Assembly (NCBI RefSeq): GCF_937873725.1
Contig: NZ_CALMYY010000125.1
Coordinates: forward strand, 1 to 33,419
Source of the DNA: an uncultured Dietzia sp.
Lineage (GTDB): Bacteria > Actinomycetota > Actinomycetes > Mycobacteriales > Mycobacteriaceae
Length of the DNA stretch: 33,419 nucleotides
Reading direction: 5' to 3'
Part shown: positions 22,302-30,107 of the stretch, one piece after another
Position numbering within the stretch: the first letter of the stretch is position 1
Layout: every line of letters starts with the position of its first letter
The notes under the pieces: generated by a model
Seen by the model: the letters and a program-made list of their open reading frames with translations, nothing else
Told to the model about the DNA's origin: nothing
Database searches by the model: none
Translations under genes and position numbers: made by a program

Positions 22302-22879
22302 GACAGCTCACCTCCCAGGCAGCTCTTGAGACGGCGCATGCCGTCGCGGATTCGGGACTTGACCGTGGGGAGCGCGGCGCCGAGTCGGTCGGCCACCTCC
22401 CGGTAGGTCAGCCCGGTGAAGTACGCCATCTCTATGGACTCGCGCTGGTTGTCGGTGAGGGTCCCCAGGCAGCGGCGGACGTTGGCGGCGTCCTGGTCGC
22501 GCGAGATCTGCTCGGTCACCTGCTCGGCGATGTCCCCGGCGTGGGTGACGGCGGTGGCCGCGTCGACCTCGTCCCGACGGGTGGCCGAACTCTCCGACCG
22601 CACCCGGTCCACCGCGCGGCGGTGGGCGATGGTCAACACCCAGGACTGGACCGACCCGAGCGCCGGGCTGTAGCCGGATGCCTGCTTCCAGACCTGCAGG
22701 AACACCTCCTGCACGGTCTCCTCGGCGTACCCGGGATCCCGCAGGATCCGGAGCGCGAGGCCGTGGACGCGGGGAGCCATGAGGTCGTAGAAACGGGCGA
22801 ACGCATCGAGATCGCCGGCCGCCGCCAGTTCCAGCAGGCGCCCCGGGTCGGCCAGCGAGGTGGCGGTGGGTTCGGACAC
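22298..22879 (-). CDS. sigK: ECF sigma factor SigK
   Basis: A 193-residue ECF sigma factor. Region 2 (about 25-95) includes DLDAFARFYDLMAPRVHGLALRILRD, ETVQEVFLQVWK and VQSWVLTIAHRRAVDRVR. Region 4 (about 130-187) includes LTDNQRESIEMAYFTGLTYREVADRLGAALPTVKSRIRDGMRRL. C137 and C187 are 50 residues apart, the same distance as the disulfide pair reported for M. tuberculosis SigK (C133-C183), which tunes release from RskA. GTG at 22879 is chosen because TAGAAT (22887-22892, complement) is seven bases upstream; the ATG at 22888 would lie within that box. The alternative would add three residues. Transcribed with rskA. Confidence 0.94.
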   Translation of the reverse strand: MSEPTATSLADPGRLLELAAAGDLDAFARFYDLMAPRVHGLALRILRDPGYAEETVQEVFLQVWKQASGYSPALGSVQSWVLTIAHRRAVDRVRSESSATRRDEVDAATAVTHAGDIAEQVTEQISRDQDAANVRRCLGTLTDNQRESIEMAYFTGLTYREVADRLGAALPTVKSRIRDGMRRLKSCLGGELS

Positions 22880-22886
22880 CCTCGAC

Positions 22887-22892
22887 ATTCTA
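22887..22892 (-). promoter_or_regulatory. -10 box of sigK-rskA, leaderless
   Basis: TAGAAT on the minus strand, seven bases before GTG 22879. It resembles a housekeeping promoter rather than a SigK one. Confidence 0.55.
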
Positions 22893-22956
22893 GTGCGAAC
22901 CGGCCGCGGTGCACGGGACGGGCGGGTCCCGGGCCGCGGGGCGAGGAGGACGGCCA

Positions 22957-24555
22957 TCACGCCACCACCCGGAAGGTGCGGTTGTGCCAGCCGGTGGCGC
23001 CGTCGGGCACGGGCGTCCGTCGGGTCTCGGTCTGGACCTCGCCCGTCGAGTCGGTGGCCCGGACGTGCAGCGTGTGCAGTCCGGGTTCGGCGTCCCAGGT
23101 CCACGACCACATGCGCCAGGTGTCGACGGAGTACTCGGCGGACAGCCGGGCGTCCTGCCACGGCTCATCGTCGACCCGCACCTCCACCCGGTCGATCCCC
23201 CGACGCTGGGCCCACGCCGTACCGGCCACCACGACGGGCCCCGGGGCGAGCTCCGCCAGTGGTGCGGGCCTGTCGATGCGGCTGGCGGTGCGGATCGGGC
23301 CCTTCTCGCCCCAGCCGCGATCGGTCCAGTAGGCGCTGGCGCGGTCGAAGCGGGTCACCTCCCAGTCCACCACCCACTTGGTGGCCGAGACGTAGCCGTA
23401 GAGGCCGGGCACCACCTGCCTGACCGGGTAGCCGTGGTCCAGGGGAAGGGGGTCGCCGTTCATCCCGACGGCCAGGAGGGCGTCGCGGCCGTCGAGGAGG
23501 GCGTCCAGCGGCGTGCCGGCGGTCCAGCCGTCGACCGAGGTCGAAAGGAGCATGTCCGCCCCGGGCAGCGGCCCCGCCTCGGCGAGGAGGTCGGCGATCG
23601 GGAAACCGGTCCAGCTCGCGGTGCCCACCAGGTCGCCCCCGACCTCGTTGGACACGCACGTCAGGGTGACGATCCGCTCCTGCGCCTCGCGGCGGACCAG
23701 GTCCCCCCAGTCGATCTCGACCTCGCGTTCCACCATCCCGTGGATGCGGAGCCGCCAGTCGGCGGAGGTGATGGTGGGCACGCGCAGCGCCGTGTCGATG
23801 CGGTAGAAATCCTCGTTCCGCGTGAGAAAGCCCGTCACCCCGGGGGCGTCGGGGACGACGTCGGCGGGGACCGGCGGGGCCGCGTTCCGGGAGAGCACGG
23901 CGGGCAGGCGCAGCCCGGTCCGGTCGGCGAGGACGTCGGCCGCCCTCCGGCCGAGGGCGGCTCCGGTCGCCCCCGCGGCGGCGATCACGGCGAGCGACGA
24001 TCCGGCCAGTGCGAGGAAGCGTCGCCGGTCGGGGTGCTCCGCCGTCACCGGGCCAGCGTCGCCGTCAGCGTCACCGTCCGCGTCACCCTGCGCCCGGGAC
24101 CGGGGGGATTCGGCGTAGAGGGCCCCGATGAGAAGCCGGAGGGCGAGCACGCCGGCGGCGGAGCCGAGCAGCGTCGGCACCGCCCACGCCGGGCCGCCCG
24201 TCGGTCGGGTCGCCGCGGCGAGTGCGCCGACCACCCCGAGCACCAGGATGATCGCGGAGCCGGTGGGGCGGTGGGGACGCTCCACCAGACCGGAGAGAGC
24301 ACCGACCGCGACCAGGATCACGGAGAGGCCGAGCAGCAGCGCCGGCTTGTCGGCGGTGCCGAGCGCGTCGATCGTCGCCTCGCGGACGACCGCCGGGGCC
24401 CGGTCCACGACCGTGTCGGCCACCGCGAGGAACGGGGACGAGCGGCTGTCGAGGGTGCCCGCGATCGCGTGACCCACCGCGAGGGCGACACCGGTCGCGA
24501 GGAGTCCCGCGATCGCCCGGGCCGCGACGGGGGGATGTTGTTGGCCTGTCTTCAC
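22957..24555 (-). CDS. Membrane-anchored molybdopterin oxidoreductase (sulfite oxidase fold)
   Basis: A 532-residue protein. The first ~190 residues contain four hydrophobic helices (AGLLATGVALAVGHAIAG, LLLGLSVILVAVGAL, AIILVLGVVGALAAA, TLLGSAAGVLALRLLIGAL). Next comes a twin-Arg segment with a fifth helix (RRRFLALAGSSLAVIAAAG). The outer domain has the sulfite-oxidase Moco fold: the Moco-ligand C300 in IVTLTCVSNEVGGDLVGTASWTG, then DHGYPVRQVVPGLYGYVSATKWV, and a C-terminal Mo-co dimerisation Ig-like domain (VEVRVDDEPWQDARL). Substrate unknown. GTG at 24555 lies seven bases after CCGAAC, a SigK-like -10 box. Genomic linkage to sigK and the fasciclin gene, known also in mycobacterial relatives, suggests an envelope redox job (inference). 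Confidence 0.9.
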   Translation of the reverse strand: MKTGQQHPPVAARAIAGLLATGVALAVGHAIAGTLDSRSSPFLAVADTVVDRAPAVVREATIDALGTADKPALLLGLSVILVAVGALSGLVERPHRPTGSAIILVLGVVGALAAATRPTGGPAWAVPTLLGSAAGVLALRLLIGALYAESPRSRAQGDADGDADGDAGPVTAEHPDRRRFLALAGSSLAVIAAAGATGAALGRRAADVLADRTGLRLPAVLSRNAAPPVPADVVPDAPGVTGFLTRNEDFYRIDTALRVPTITSADWRLRIHGMVEREVEIDWGDLVRREAQERIVTLTCVSNEVGGDLVGTASWTGFPIADLLAEAGPLPGADMLLSTSVDGWTAGTPLDALLDGRDALLAVGMNGDPLPLDHGYPVRQVVPGLYGYVSATKWVVDWEVTRFDRASAYWTDRGWGEKGPIRTASRIDRPAPLAELAPGPVVVAGTAWAQRRGIDRVEVRVDDEPWQDARLSAEYSVDTWRMWSWTWDAEPGLHTLHVRATDSTGEVQTETRRTPVPDGATGWHNRTFRVVA

Positions 24556-24562
24556 ATCTGGT

Positions 24563-24568
24563 GTTCGG
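24563..24568 (-). promoter_or_regulatory. SigK-like -10 box of the molybdopterin oxidoreductase gene
   Basis: CCGAAC on the minus strand, seven bases before GTG 24555. The mycobacterial SigK -10 is CCGAAT as I recall it. No convincing CCATCC is seen at the -35 place. Confidence 0.45.
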
Positions 24569-24614
24569 AGCGGGGCCGCCGTCGGACCGGTCGGAGAAAG
24601 TTCCGATCCGACAC

Positions 24615-24641
24615 CCATCCGGCCCCGCCACAGTGTCGAAG
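24615..24641 (+). promoter_or_regulatory. SigK-like promoter of the fasciclin gene
   Basis: CCATCC (24615-24620), 15 bases, TCGAAG (24636-24641). The -35 equals the mycobacterial SigK element as I recall it, and the -10 differs from CCGAAT at both ends. It is 60 bases before the start codon. Confidence 0.45.
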
Positions 24642-24701
24642 TACCGGTGACCCAGCACACGGGCCCCAACGACCGAGGGCTCCATCGGAAGGACCATCAT
24701 C

Positions 24702-25379
24702 ATGGGCATCAAGATCTCCCGACGCATGGCATCTGTCGCGGCGGCCGCCGCGGTCAGCGGGCTCGTCCTGGCCGGCTGCTCCACCGACGACGGCTCGTCC
24801 GACGCCGAGGCGACCTCGTCGCCGATGGCCACCTCCTCCGCGATGGCCTCGTCCTCCGCGACCTCGAGCATGGCCGCCGACCCGGCCGCGATGCTCGTCG
24901 GCCCCGGCTGTGCGGACTACGCCGAGTCCAACCCGAGCGGCCCCGCGTCGGTCGACGGCATGGCCATGGAGCCGGTCGCCACCGCAGCCTCCAACAACCC
25001 GCTGCTCAGCACGCTCGCGTCGGCCCTGTCCGGCGGCGTGAACCCGGATGTCGACCTGGTCGACACCCTCAACAGCGGCGAGTACACCGTCTTCGCGCCC
25101 GTCAACGACGCCTTTGCGGCGATCGACGCCGCGACGTTGCAGACGCTGCAGACCGACCCCGAACTGCTCACCGGCATCCTCACCTACCACGTGGTGAAGG
25201 GACAGGCCTCGCCCAAGGACGTCGTGGGTGGCCACACCACGCTCAACGGCGCGGACGTCGAGGTCACCGGCGAGGGCGACGAGCTGAAGGTCAACGGCGC
25301 GAACGTGATCTGCGGCGGCGTCCAGACCGCCAACGCGACCGTCTACCTGATCGACCAGGTCCTCATCCCCGAGCAGTGA
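24702..25379 (+). CDS. Fasciclin-domain lipoprotein (MPT83-like)
   Basis: A 225-residue surface lipoprotein. The signal ends in the lipobox LVLAGC (C26), followed by a Ser/Met/Ala-rich linker (about 27-60). The fasciclin (FAS1) domain spans about 65-225: [43 protein letters not shown] and the last strand [12 protein letters not shown]. Two cysteines, one before the domain (GPGCADY) and one near its end (NVICGG), match the disulfide of MPT70/MPT83. Those mycobacterial antigens are the main SigK targets, and the same logic is suggested here by the CCATCC/TCGAAG boxes upstream. The ATG has GGAAGGA about nine bases away. Confidence 0.94.
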   Translation: MGIKISRRMASVAAAAAVSGLVLAGCSTDDGSSDAEATSSPMATSSAMASSSATSSMAADPAAMLVGPGCADYAESNPSGPASVDGMAMEPVATAASNNPLLSTLASALSGGVNPDVDLVDTLNSGEYTVFAPVNDAFAAIDAATLQTLQTDPELLTGILTYHVVKGQASPKDVVGGHTTLNGADVEVTGEGDELKVNGANVICGGVQTANATVYLIDQVLIPEQ

Positions 25380-25385
25380 CGGACT

Positions 25386-25453
25386 GAGGGGTTCCCCTCC
25401 TCACCCCGCCACGGTGGCCCGGGTCGACGCGCGAGCGTCGACCCGGGCCACCG
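25386..25453. terminator. Double hairpin terminator between fasciclin and acyl-CoA dehydrogenase genes
   Basis: First a small hairpin GAGGGG-TT-CCCCTC (25386-25399). Then a 19-bp perfect stem (25412-25430 with 25435-25453) closed by the GNRA-type tetraloop GCGA. Both flanking genes converge on it. Confidence 0.85.
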
Positions 25454-25465
25454 GCGTGTACCGGA

Positions 25466-27277
25466 TCAGAACCACTCGTCGCGCATGTCGAGGGTGATGC
25501 GGTCCCCCGCGGCGAGCAGGTCGAACTTGGCGTCGACCAGGGGGAGTTCCCGCCGGAGGAAGTACCGGGCCGCCCGGAGCTTGCCGGCGGCAAACGCATC
25601 GGCGTCGTCGGCGACCCGCGAGCCCAGGGCCAGCACCTGCTCCAGCCAGATCCACGCGATCACCACATGCCCGGCGGCCTCGAGGTACTCGGTGGCGTCG
25701 GCGAGGAACGCCTCGGGGTCGGTGGCGCCCACCGCGGCCAGGGCGGTGGTGACCTCGATGAGCCGGGTGACCCGCGGCCGCAGCAGCGACGCCAGCTCGG
25801 CGAGCTCGCCGCCGGTTCCCGACGCCCGGTCGCACGTCGCGGTGATCCGGTCGGTCAGCGCGGCGAGCCCGGCCCCGCCCCCGGCGAGGACCTTGCGGCC
25901 GAGCAGGTCCCGACCCTGGATCCCGTGGGTGCCCTCGTGGATGGGGTTGAGCCGGTTGTCGCGGTAGTGCTGTTCCACGTCGTAGTCGATCGTGTACCCG
26001 GCCCCGCCGAGCACCTGCACCGCCAGCTCGTTGGCCTTGAGACACCACTGCGACGGCCACGACTTGGCGATCGGGGTGAGCACGTCGAGCAGCATCGTGG
26101 CGACCGCGGACTCCTCCGGTGAGCCGGTCTTGTCGTCGTCGACGAGCCTCGCGCAGTACAGGCCCAATGCCAGCGCGCCCTCCACGTACGCCTTCTGGGC
26201 GAGCAGCATCCGCCGCACGTCCGCGTGCCCGGTGAGCATGACCTGCGGGGAGGACGGATCCGCGCCGACCGGCCGGCCCTGGGGCCGGGTGCGGGCGTAG
26301 TCGAGCGATTTGAGGTAGCCGGTGTACCCCAGCGCCGTGGCGCCCAGGCCCACGCCGAGGCGGGCCTCGTTCATCATGGTGAACATCTTCTTGAGCCCGG
26401 TGTTCTCCTGCCCGACCAGGTAGCCGACCGCGCCCGGCCGGCCGCCGGGCGTGTGCAGGCCCTGGCCGAGGGTGGGCGCGGTGTTGACCGTGCCGCGGAA
26501 GCCCATCTTGTGGTTGAGGCCGGTGACGACGACGTCGTTGCGCTCGCCGAGCGAGCCCGCGTCGTCCACCAGGAACTTCGGCACGATGAACAGGCTGATC
26601 CCGCGCGTCCCGGCCGGGGACCCGGGGACCTTGGCCAACACCAGGTGCACGATGTTCTCCGCCATCGGGTGCTCGCCGCCCGAGATCCACATCTTCTGCC
26701 CGAACAGCCGGTAGGTGCCGTCCGGCTGAGGCTCGGCGCGCGTGGTGATGTCCGCGAGGTTGGAGCCGGCCTGCGGCTCGGACAGGCACATCGTGCCGGT
26801 GAACCGTCCCTCGATCATCGGGCGGACGTACCGCTCGATCTGCTCGTCCGACCCGTGCGCCAGGAGCAGGTTCGCGTTGCCGGTGGTGAGCAGCGGGTAC
26901 GCGGCGGTGGAGACGTTGGCGGCGTAGAACCACGCCATGCACGCCAGGTATGCGGTGTAGGGGAGCTGCATGCCCCCGACCTCGGCGTCCATCGCCGCGC
27001 CCACCAGGTCGGCCGCGGCGAAGCGCTCGAGCGCCTCGCCGATCTCCGGGATGAGCTCCACGTCCTGGCCCACCAACCGCGGCTCGTGGAGGTCCGACTT
27101 GCGGTTGTGGGGCGCGAAGTACTTCTCGGCGAGCTCGGCCGACAGGTCCACCACCGCGTCGATCGTCTCCCGCGAGTGGTCCGCGTACCGCGGCCGGGCG
27201 CAGAGGTCGGACACGGCCAGCCAGTCGTGCAGGAGGAAGTCGAGGTCGGCGCGGGACAGCAGGTGCGAGGGGGTCAT
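25466..27277 (-). CDS. Acyl-CoA dehydrogenase (long form, FadE type)
   Basis: A 603-residue FAD enzyme, longer than the classic 380-residue form because of a C-terminal extra domain. Seen in order are the N-terminal helical part, the middle beta domain (GTMCLSEPQAGSNLADITTRA, FGQKMWISGGEHPMAENI), the C-terminal helices (MMNEARLGVGLGATALGY, AVQVLGGAGYTIDYDVEQHYRDNRLNPIHEGTHGIQ) and a helical extension from about 470. E448 in HEGTHGIQ is the likely catalytic base. It introduces the alpha-beta double bond into an acyl-CoA; chain length unknown. ATG at 27277 has TAGCCT (27285-27290, complement) seven bases upstream. Preceded on the same strand by an SDR gene. Confidence 0.94.
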   Translation of the reverse strand: MTPSHLLSRADLDFLLHDWLAVSDLCARPRYADHSRETIDAVVDLSAELAEKYFAPHNRKSDLHEPRLVGQDVELIPEIGEALERFAAADLVGAAMDAEVGGMQLPYTAYLACMAWFYAANVSTAAYPLLTTGNANLLLAHGSDEQIERYVRPMIEGRFTGTMCLSEPQAGSNLADITTRAEPQPDGTYRLFGQKMWISGGEHPMAENIVHLVLAKVPGSPAGTRGISLFIVPKFLVDDAGSLGERNDVVVTGLNHKMGFRGTVNTAPTLGQGLHTPGGRPGAVGYLVGQENTGLKKMFTMMNEARLGVGLGATALGYTGYLKSLDYARTRPQGRPVGADPSSPQVMLTGHADVRRMLLAQKAYVEGALALGLYCARLVDDDKTGSPEESAVATMLLDVLTPIAKSWPSQWCLKANELAVQVLGGAGYTIDYDVEQHYRDNRLNPIHEGTHGIQGRDLLGRKVLAGGGAGLAALTDRITATCDRASGTGGELAELASLLRPRVTRLIEVTTALAAVGATDPEAFLADATEYLEAAGHVVIAWIWLEQVLALGSRVADDADAFAAGKLRAARYFLRRELPLVDAKFDLLAAGDRITLDMRDEWF

Positions 27278-27284
27278 GACCCGC

Positions 27285-27290
27285 AGGCTA
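27285..27290 (-). promoter_or_regulatory. -10 box of the acyl-CoA dehydrogenase gene built on the SDR stop
   Basis: TAGCCT on the minus strand. Its TAG is the stop codon of the SDR gene, and the ATG follows after seven bases. Confidence 0.6.
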
Positions 27291-28190
27291 CTCGCGGCCG
27301 ACGACACCGCCCGTGGCCCGCGCGAACTTCTGCCCCATCCCCGTCATGGTCCTGGCGTAGACCGCTGGCAGGAAGCGCTTGCCGCGGTAGGAGCGCCGGG
27401 CCTCGGGGTCCGGGAGGACGAGGAACTGCTTGGCGTCGAGGGCGGTCATCACCTCGGCCGCGATGTCCTGGGCGCCGCGCTCGGAGCGCTCGATGAGCTT
27501 GCTCGCGAATCCGCTGGCGGCGGGGTCCGAGACGTTGAGGCTGGAGGCGAGGTTGGTGCGGAAGAACGACGGGCAGAGCACGGAGACGTCGACCCCGAAG
27601 GGCTCGAGCTCCCACCGCAGGCTCTCGGAGATCGCCACCACCGCCGCCTTGACCGCGGTGTAGGACGTCATGGTGGGCGGGTGCACGAGCCCGGCGAGCG
27701 AGGCGGTGTTGACGATGTGTCCGCGGCCCTGGCCCTTGAGCATCGGCACGAAGGTGCGGCAGCCGCGGGCCACCCCCAGGAGGTTGATGTCCACGATGAG
27801 CTGCCAGTCCTGCTCGGTGAGGAGCTCGATCCGGCCGCCCTGCGCGATGCCGGCGTTGTTGACCAGCACGTCGAGGCCGCCCCAGATCTGCTCGACCTCC
27901 GCCCGGGCGGCCTTCCACTCGTCCTCGGACCGCACGTCGAGCCGGAGGTAGCGGGCGTCGGAGGGGACCGTCGACGGGCGCTCGTCGGTGGGGGCGAGGT
28001 CGGTGACGATCACGCGGTCGCCGCGTTCGAGGAACGCCGTCGCCAGCGCCAGGCCCAGCCCCGAGGCGCCCCCGGTGACCAGCACGCGCCGGTTTGTGTC
28101 CTCCGGGGACGGGTGGGAGGACGGGGCGAACGGCAGTCGGGACAGTCCGGGGACCGGAAGATCGGGCAGGGAGATGCTGGGCAGGCGCAT
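27288..28190 (-). CDS. Short-chain dehydrogenase/reductase
   Basis: A 300-residue SDR. After a Pro-rich N-terminal extension of about 33 residues comes the Rossmann fold: cofactor loop TGGASGLG (39-46), D64 in VIVTDLAP (suggesting NAD), NNAG (111-114), and the catalytic set N136, S164, Y177 and K181 (SYTAVK). The C-terminal third (from about 230) is basic and specific to this subgroup. It probably oxidises or reduces a hydroxy/keto group on a lipid-like substrate; no more can be said. ATG at 28190 has TAGTTT (28197-28202, complement) six bases upstream. It sits directly before the acyl-CoA dehydrogenase gene, so joint fatty-acid metabolism is plausible. Confidence 0.92.
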   Translation of the reverse strand: MRLPSISLPDLPVPGLSRLPFAPSSHPSPEDTNRRVLVTGGASGLGLALATAFLERGDRVIVTDLAPTDERPSTVPSDARYLRLDVRSEDEWKAARAEVEQIWGGLDVLVNNAGIAQGGRIELLTEQDWQLIVDINLLGVARGCRTFVPMLKGQGRGHIVNTASLAGLVHPPTMTSYTAVKAAVVAISESLRWELEPFGVDVSVLCPSFFRTNLASSLNVSDPAASGFASKLIERSERGAQDIAAEVMTALDAKQFLVLPDPEARRSYRGKRFLPAVYARTMTGMGQKFARATGGVVGRE

Positions 28191-28196
28191 GGGGAG

Positions 28197-28202
28197 AAAC
28201 TA
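28197..28202 (-). promoter_or_regulatory. -10 box of the SDR gene built on the PBP stop
   Basis: TAGTTT on the minus strand. Its TAG is the stop of the penicillin-binding protein gene, and the ATG follows after six bases. Confidence 0.6.
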
Positions 28203-30065
28203 CCGAGCGGGCAGGGGCGCCGGTTGTCCGACACCCCCGAGGAAGTCCGCGGCCATCGCCACCGCCGGCCCCGAGGAGTCCGCGCCCTCGATGAGCACCG
28301 CCAGCGCGAGGTCCCCGGTGGAGCCGACGAACCAGCCGTGGGCGGGGCCGGAGGCCACCTCGGCCGTCCCGGTCTTGCCGCCCAGCCCGGGGATCGACGA
28401 CGCCGCCGTGGCGGTGCCCGACCGGACGGTCTGCTCCATGTATCGGCGCAGGGTGTCCACGACGCCGCGGTCGAGCGGTGGGGGTGACTGGTCGGCCACG
28501 GCCGGCATGCCGGCGATCACCGACGGCAGGATCATCCGACCGCCGTTCGCGAGCGAGGCCTCCAGGACGGCCATGCCGAACGGGCTGGCCAGCACCTCGC
28601 CCTGCCCGATCGCCGCCTCCACCCTCGCCGGTCCCCGCTCGGTGACCGGCACCTGCCCGGTGATGGTGGTCAGGCCCGGGGTGGTGAAGTCCACGCCCAG
28701 CCCGAGCGAGGCCGCGGTGTCCCGCATCGCCTCGGGGGTCAGCCGGTCGCTGATCACGGCCTGGCTGGTGTTGCACGAGCGCGCGAACGCGGTCTCCAAA
28801 GGGACCGGGCCGAGCGCGAAGTCGCCGTCGTTGGGGATGGTCCGCCCCGAGACCGTGATCTGCGCCGGGCACGGGACGATCTCGTCCTCACCCACGACCC
28901 CGGCCTGGAGCGCGGCGGCCGTGGTGACGGTCTTGAAGGTGGACCCCGGCGGGAACAACCCCTGCAGCGAGACCGGCCCCTGGGCGTCCGCGGCCTGGTT
29001 CTGGGCGACGGCCAGGACCCCGCCGGTCGAGGGCTGGATCGCGACGATCGAGGCGGCCCGGCCCGAGGCGTCAACGGCGCGCTGGGCCTCGAGTTGGATG
29101 GACGGCTGGAGGGTGGACACCAGGTCGGCGACCTCCCCGGCGGGCGCTCCGCCGAGGGGGATGGGCGCGACCCCGGGGTTGGCGATCTCCGCCGACCAGC
29201 CGCCCGCCGCCCGCAGCGCCTCGAGCCACGCGTCGGGCAGCCCGGTGAGGGCAGGGGATCGCAGGGCCCGGTCGACCTGGATCAGGCGTCCGCTCTCGGC
29301 GAGCGAGACGCCGGGGACGGCGGCGAGCCGCTCGCGGAGCGGATCGACGTCGGCGGGCCGCAGGTCCACCACCTGATAGGGCTGGTCGGGCGTGGCGGCC
29401 ATGCCGTCGCGGATCGACTGCCCGGTGATCGTCGGCGCCGGCCCGCTCACCAGCGCGGCGACGGCGTCCGCGCTCCCGGCGGCGTCCGGCGCGATCGTCA
29501 CCGCCGTGACCGGCGTCCACTGCATGAGCGGCGCGCCGGTGCGGTCGACGATGTCGGTGGCGTAGTCGAGTTCCTCTACGAACGTCAGGCGGCCCCCGTC
29601 GAGCAGCCGGGTGTCGAGGACGGTCGGTGCCCACTCGACCCTCCACTCCCCGTCCACCTCGGTCGTGCGGGCCTGCCCTGAGGTGGTGACCGTGCGCGGT
29701 GCGGTGCCCGGAGCCGCGCCGTCCGCCGCCAGGGTCCACGTGTACTCCACGGTGACCGGGTCCCGATCGGGGCGGCGGTCCCCGTCGGGGGTGGAGGAGG
29801 CGAGGACCGGGTACCCCATGCCGGCGAGGCTGGCGGTGAGGGCCTCCTGGGCGGCCTCCGGCGCGGTGGTCAGGGCGGCGGCCCTGGTGACGTCGCCGCC
29901 GGCCAGGGCCTCGCGGAAGTCGCGCAGTTCGTCGGCGCCGGTGTCGCCGGTGAGCGCGGCGCACCCGGTACCGGCGACGACGACGACGAGGGCCGCAGCC
30001 ACCAGGCCGGCGGTCCGGCGGCGGCCCCTGCGGGGAGCGCGAAGGTGGGACGACTCGGTGCTCAT
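28200..30065 (-). CDS. Class B penicillin-binding protein, lipoprotein type
   Basis: A 621-residue transpeptidase that crosslinks peptidoglycan outside the membrane. The Arg-rich n-region and hydrophobic core end in AGTGC, so C35 is probably lipidated (as proposed for mycobacterial PbpLipo, Rv2864c). Domain order: NTF2-like MecA-N domain (about 45-160), dimerisation domain, then transpeptidase with S375-T-F-K378 (PPGSTFK), S430-C-N432 (SCNTS) and K564-T-G566 (GGKTGTAE). All three beta-lactam-binding motifs are intact. The ATG has no clear ribosome site or -10 box, so the start is less certain than the rest; it lies 42 bases after the neighbouring secreted-protein gene and may be co-transcribed with it. 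Confidence 0.94.
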   Translation of the reverse strand: MSTESSHLRAPRRGRRRTAGLVAAALVVVVAGTGCAALTGDTGADELRDFREALAGGDVTRAAALTTAPEAAQEALTASLAGMGYPVLASSTPDGDRRPDRDPVTVEYTWTLAADGAAPGTAPRTVTTSGQARTTEVDGEWRVEWAPTVLDTRLLDGGRLTFVEELDYATDIVDRTGAPLMQWTPVTAVTIAPDAAGSADAVAALVSGPAPTITGQSIRDGMAATPDQPYQVVDLRPADVDPLRERLAAVPGVSLAESGRLIQVDRALRSPALTGLPDAWLEALRAAGGWSAEIANPGVAPIPLGGAPAGEVADLVSTLQPSIQLEAQRAVDASGRAASIVAIQPSTGGVLAVAQNQAADAQGPVSLQGLFPPGSTFKTVTTAAALQAGVVGEDEIVPCPAQITVSGRTIPNDGDFALGPVPLETAFARSCNTSQAVISDRLTPEAMRDTAASLGLGVDFTTPGLTTITGQVPVTERGPARVEAAIGQGEVLASPFGMAVLEASLANGGRMILPSVIAGMPAVADQSPPPLDRGVVDTLRRYMEQTVRSGTATAASSIPGLGGKTGTAEVASGPAHGWFVGSTGDLALAVLIEGADSSGPAVAMAADFLGGVGQPAPLPAR

Positions 30066-30107
30066 GCGTCCACGAAACCAGACTCGGGCCCGCCGCGCTG
30101 CCTGCCG

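Noticed and set aside
22886..22888. ATG at 22888 as the sigK start
   Set aside because: It lies within the TAGAAT box, and the GTG seven bases after the box fits the pattern shared by the other leaderless genes. The protein differs by three residues only.
22909..25041. A 710-codon plus-strand frame across sigK, the oxidoreductase and the fasciclin start
   Set aside because: Antisense of conserved genes with no recognisable domain; long stop-free frames are expected at this GC content.
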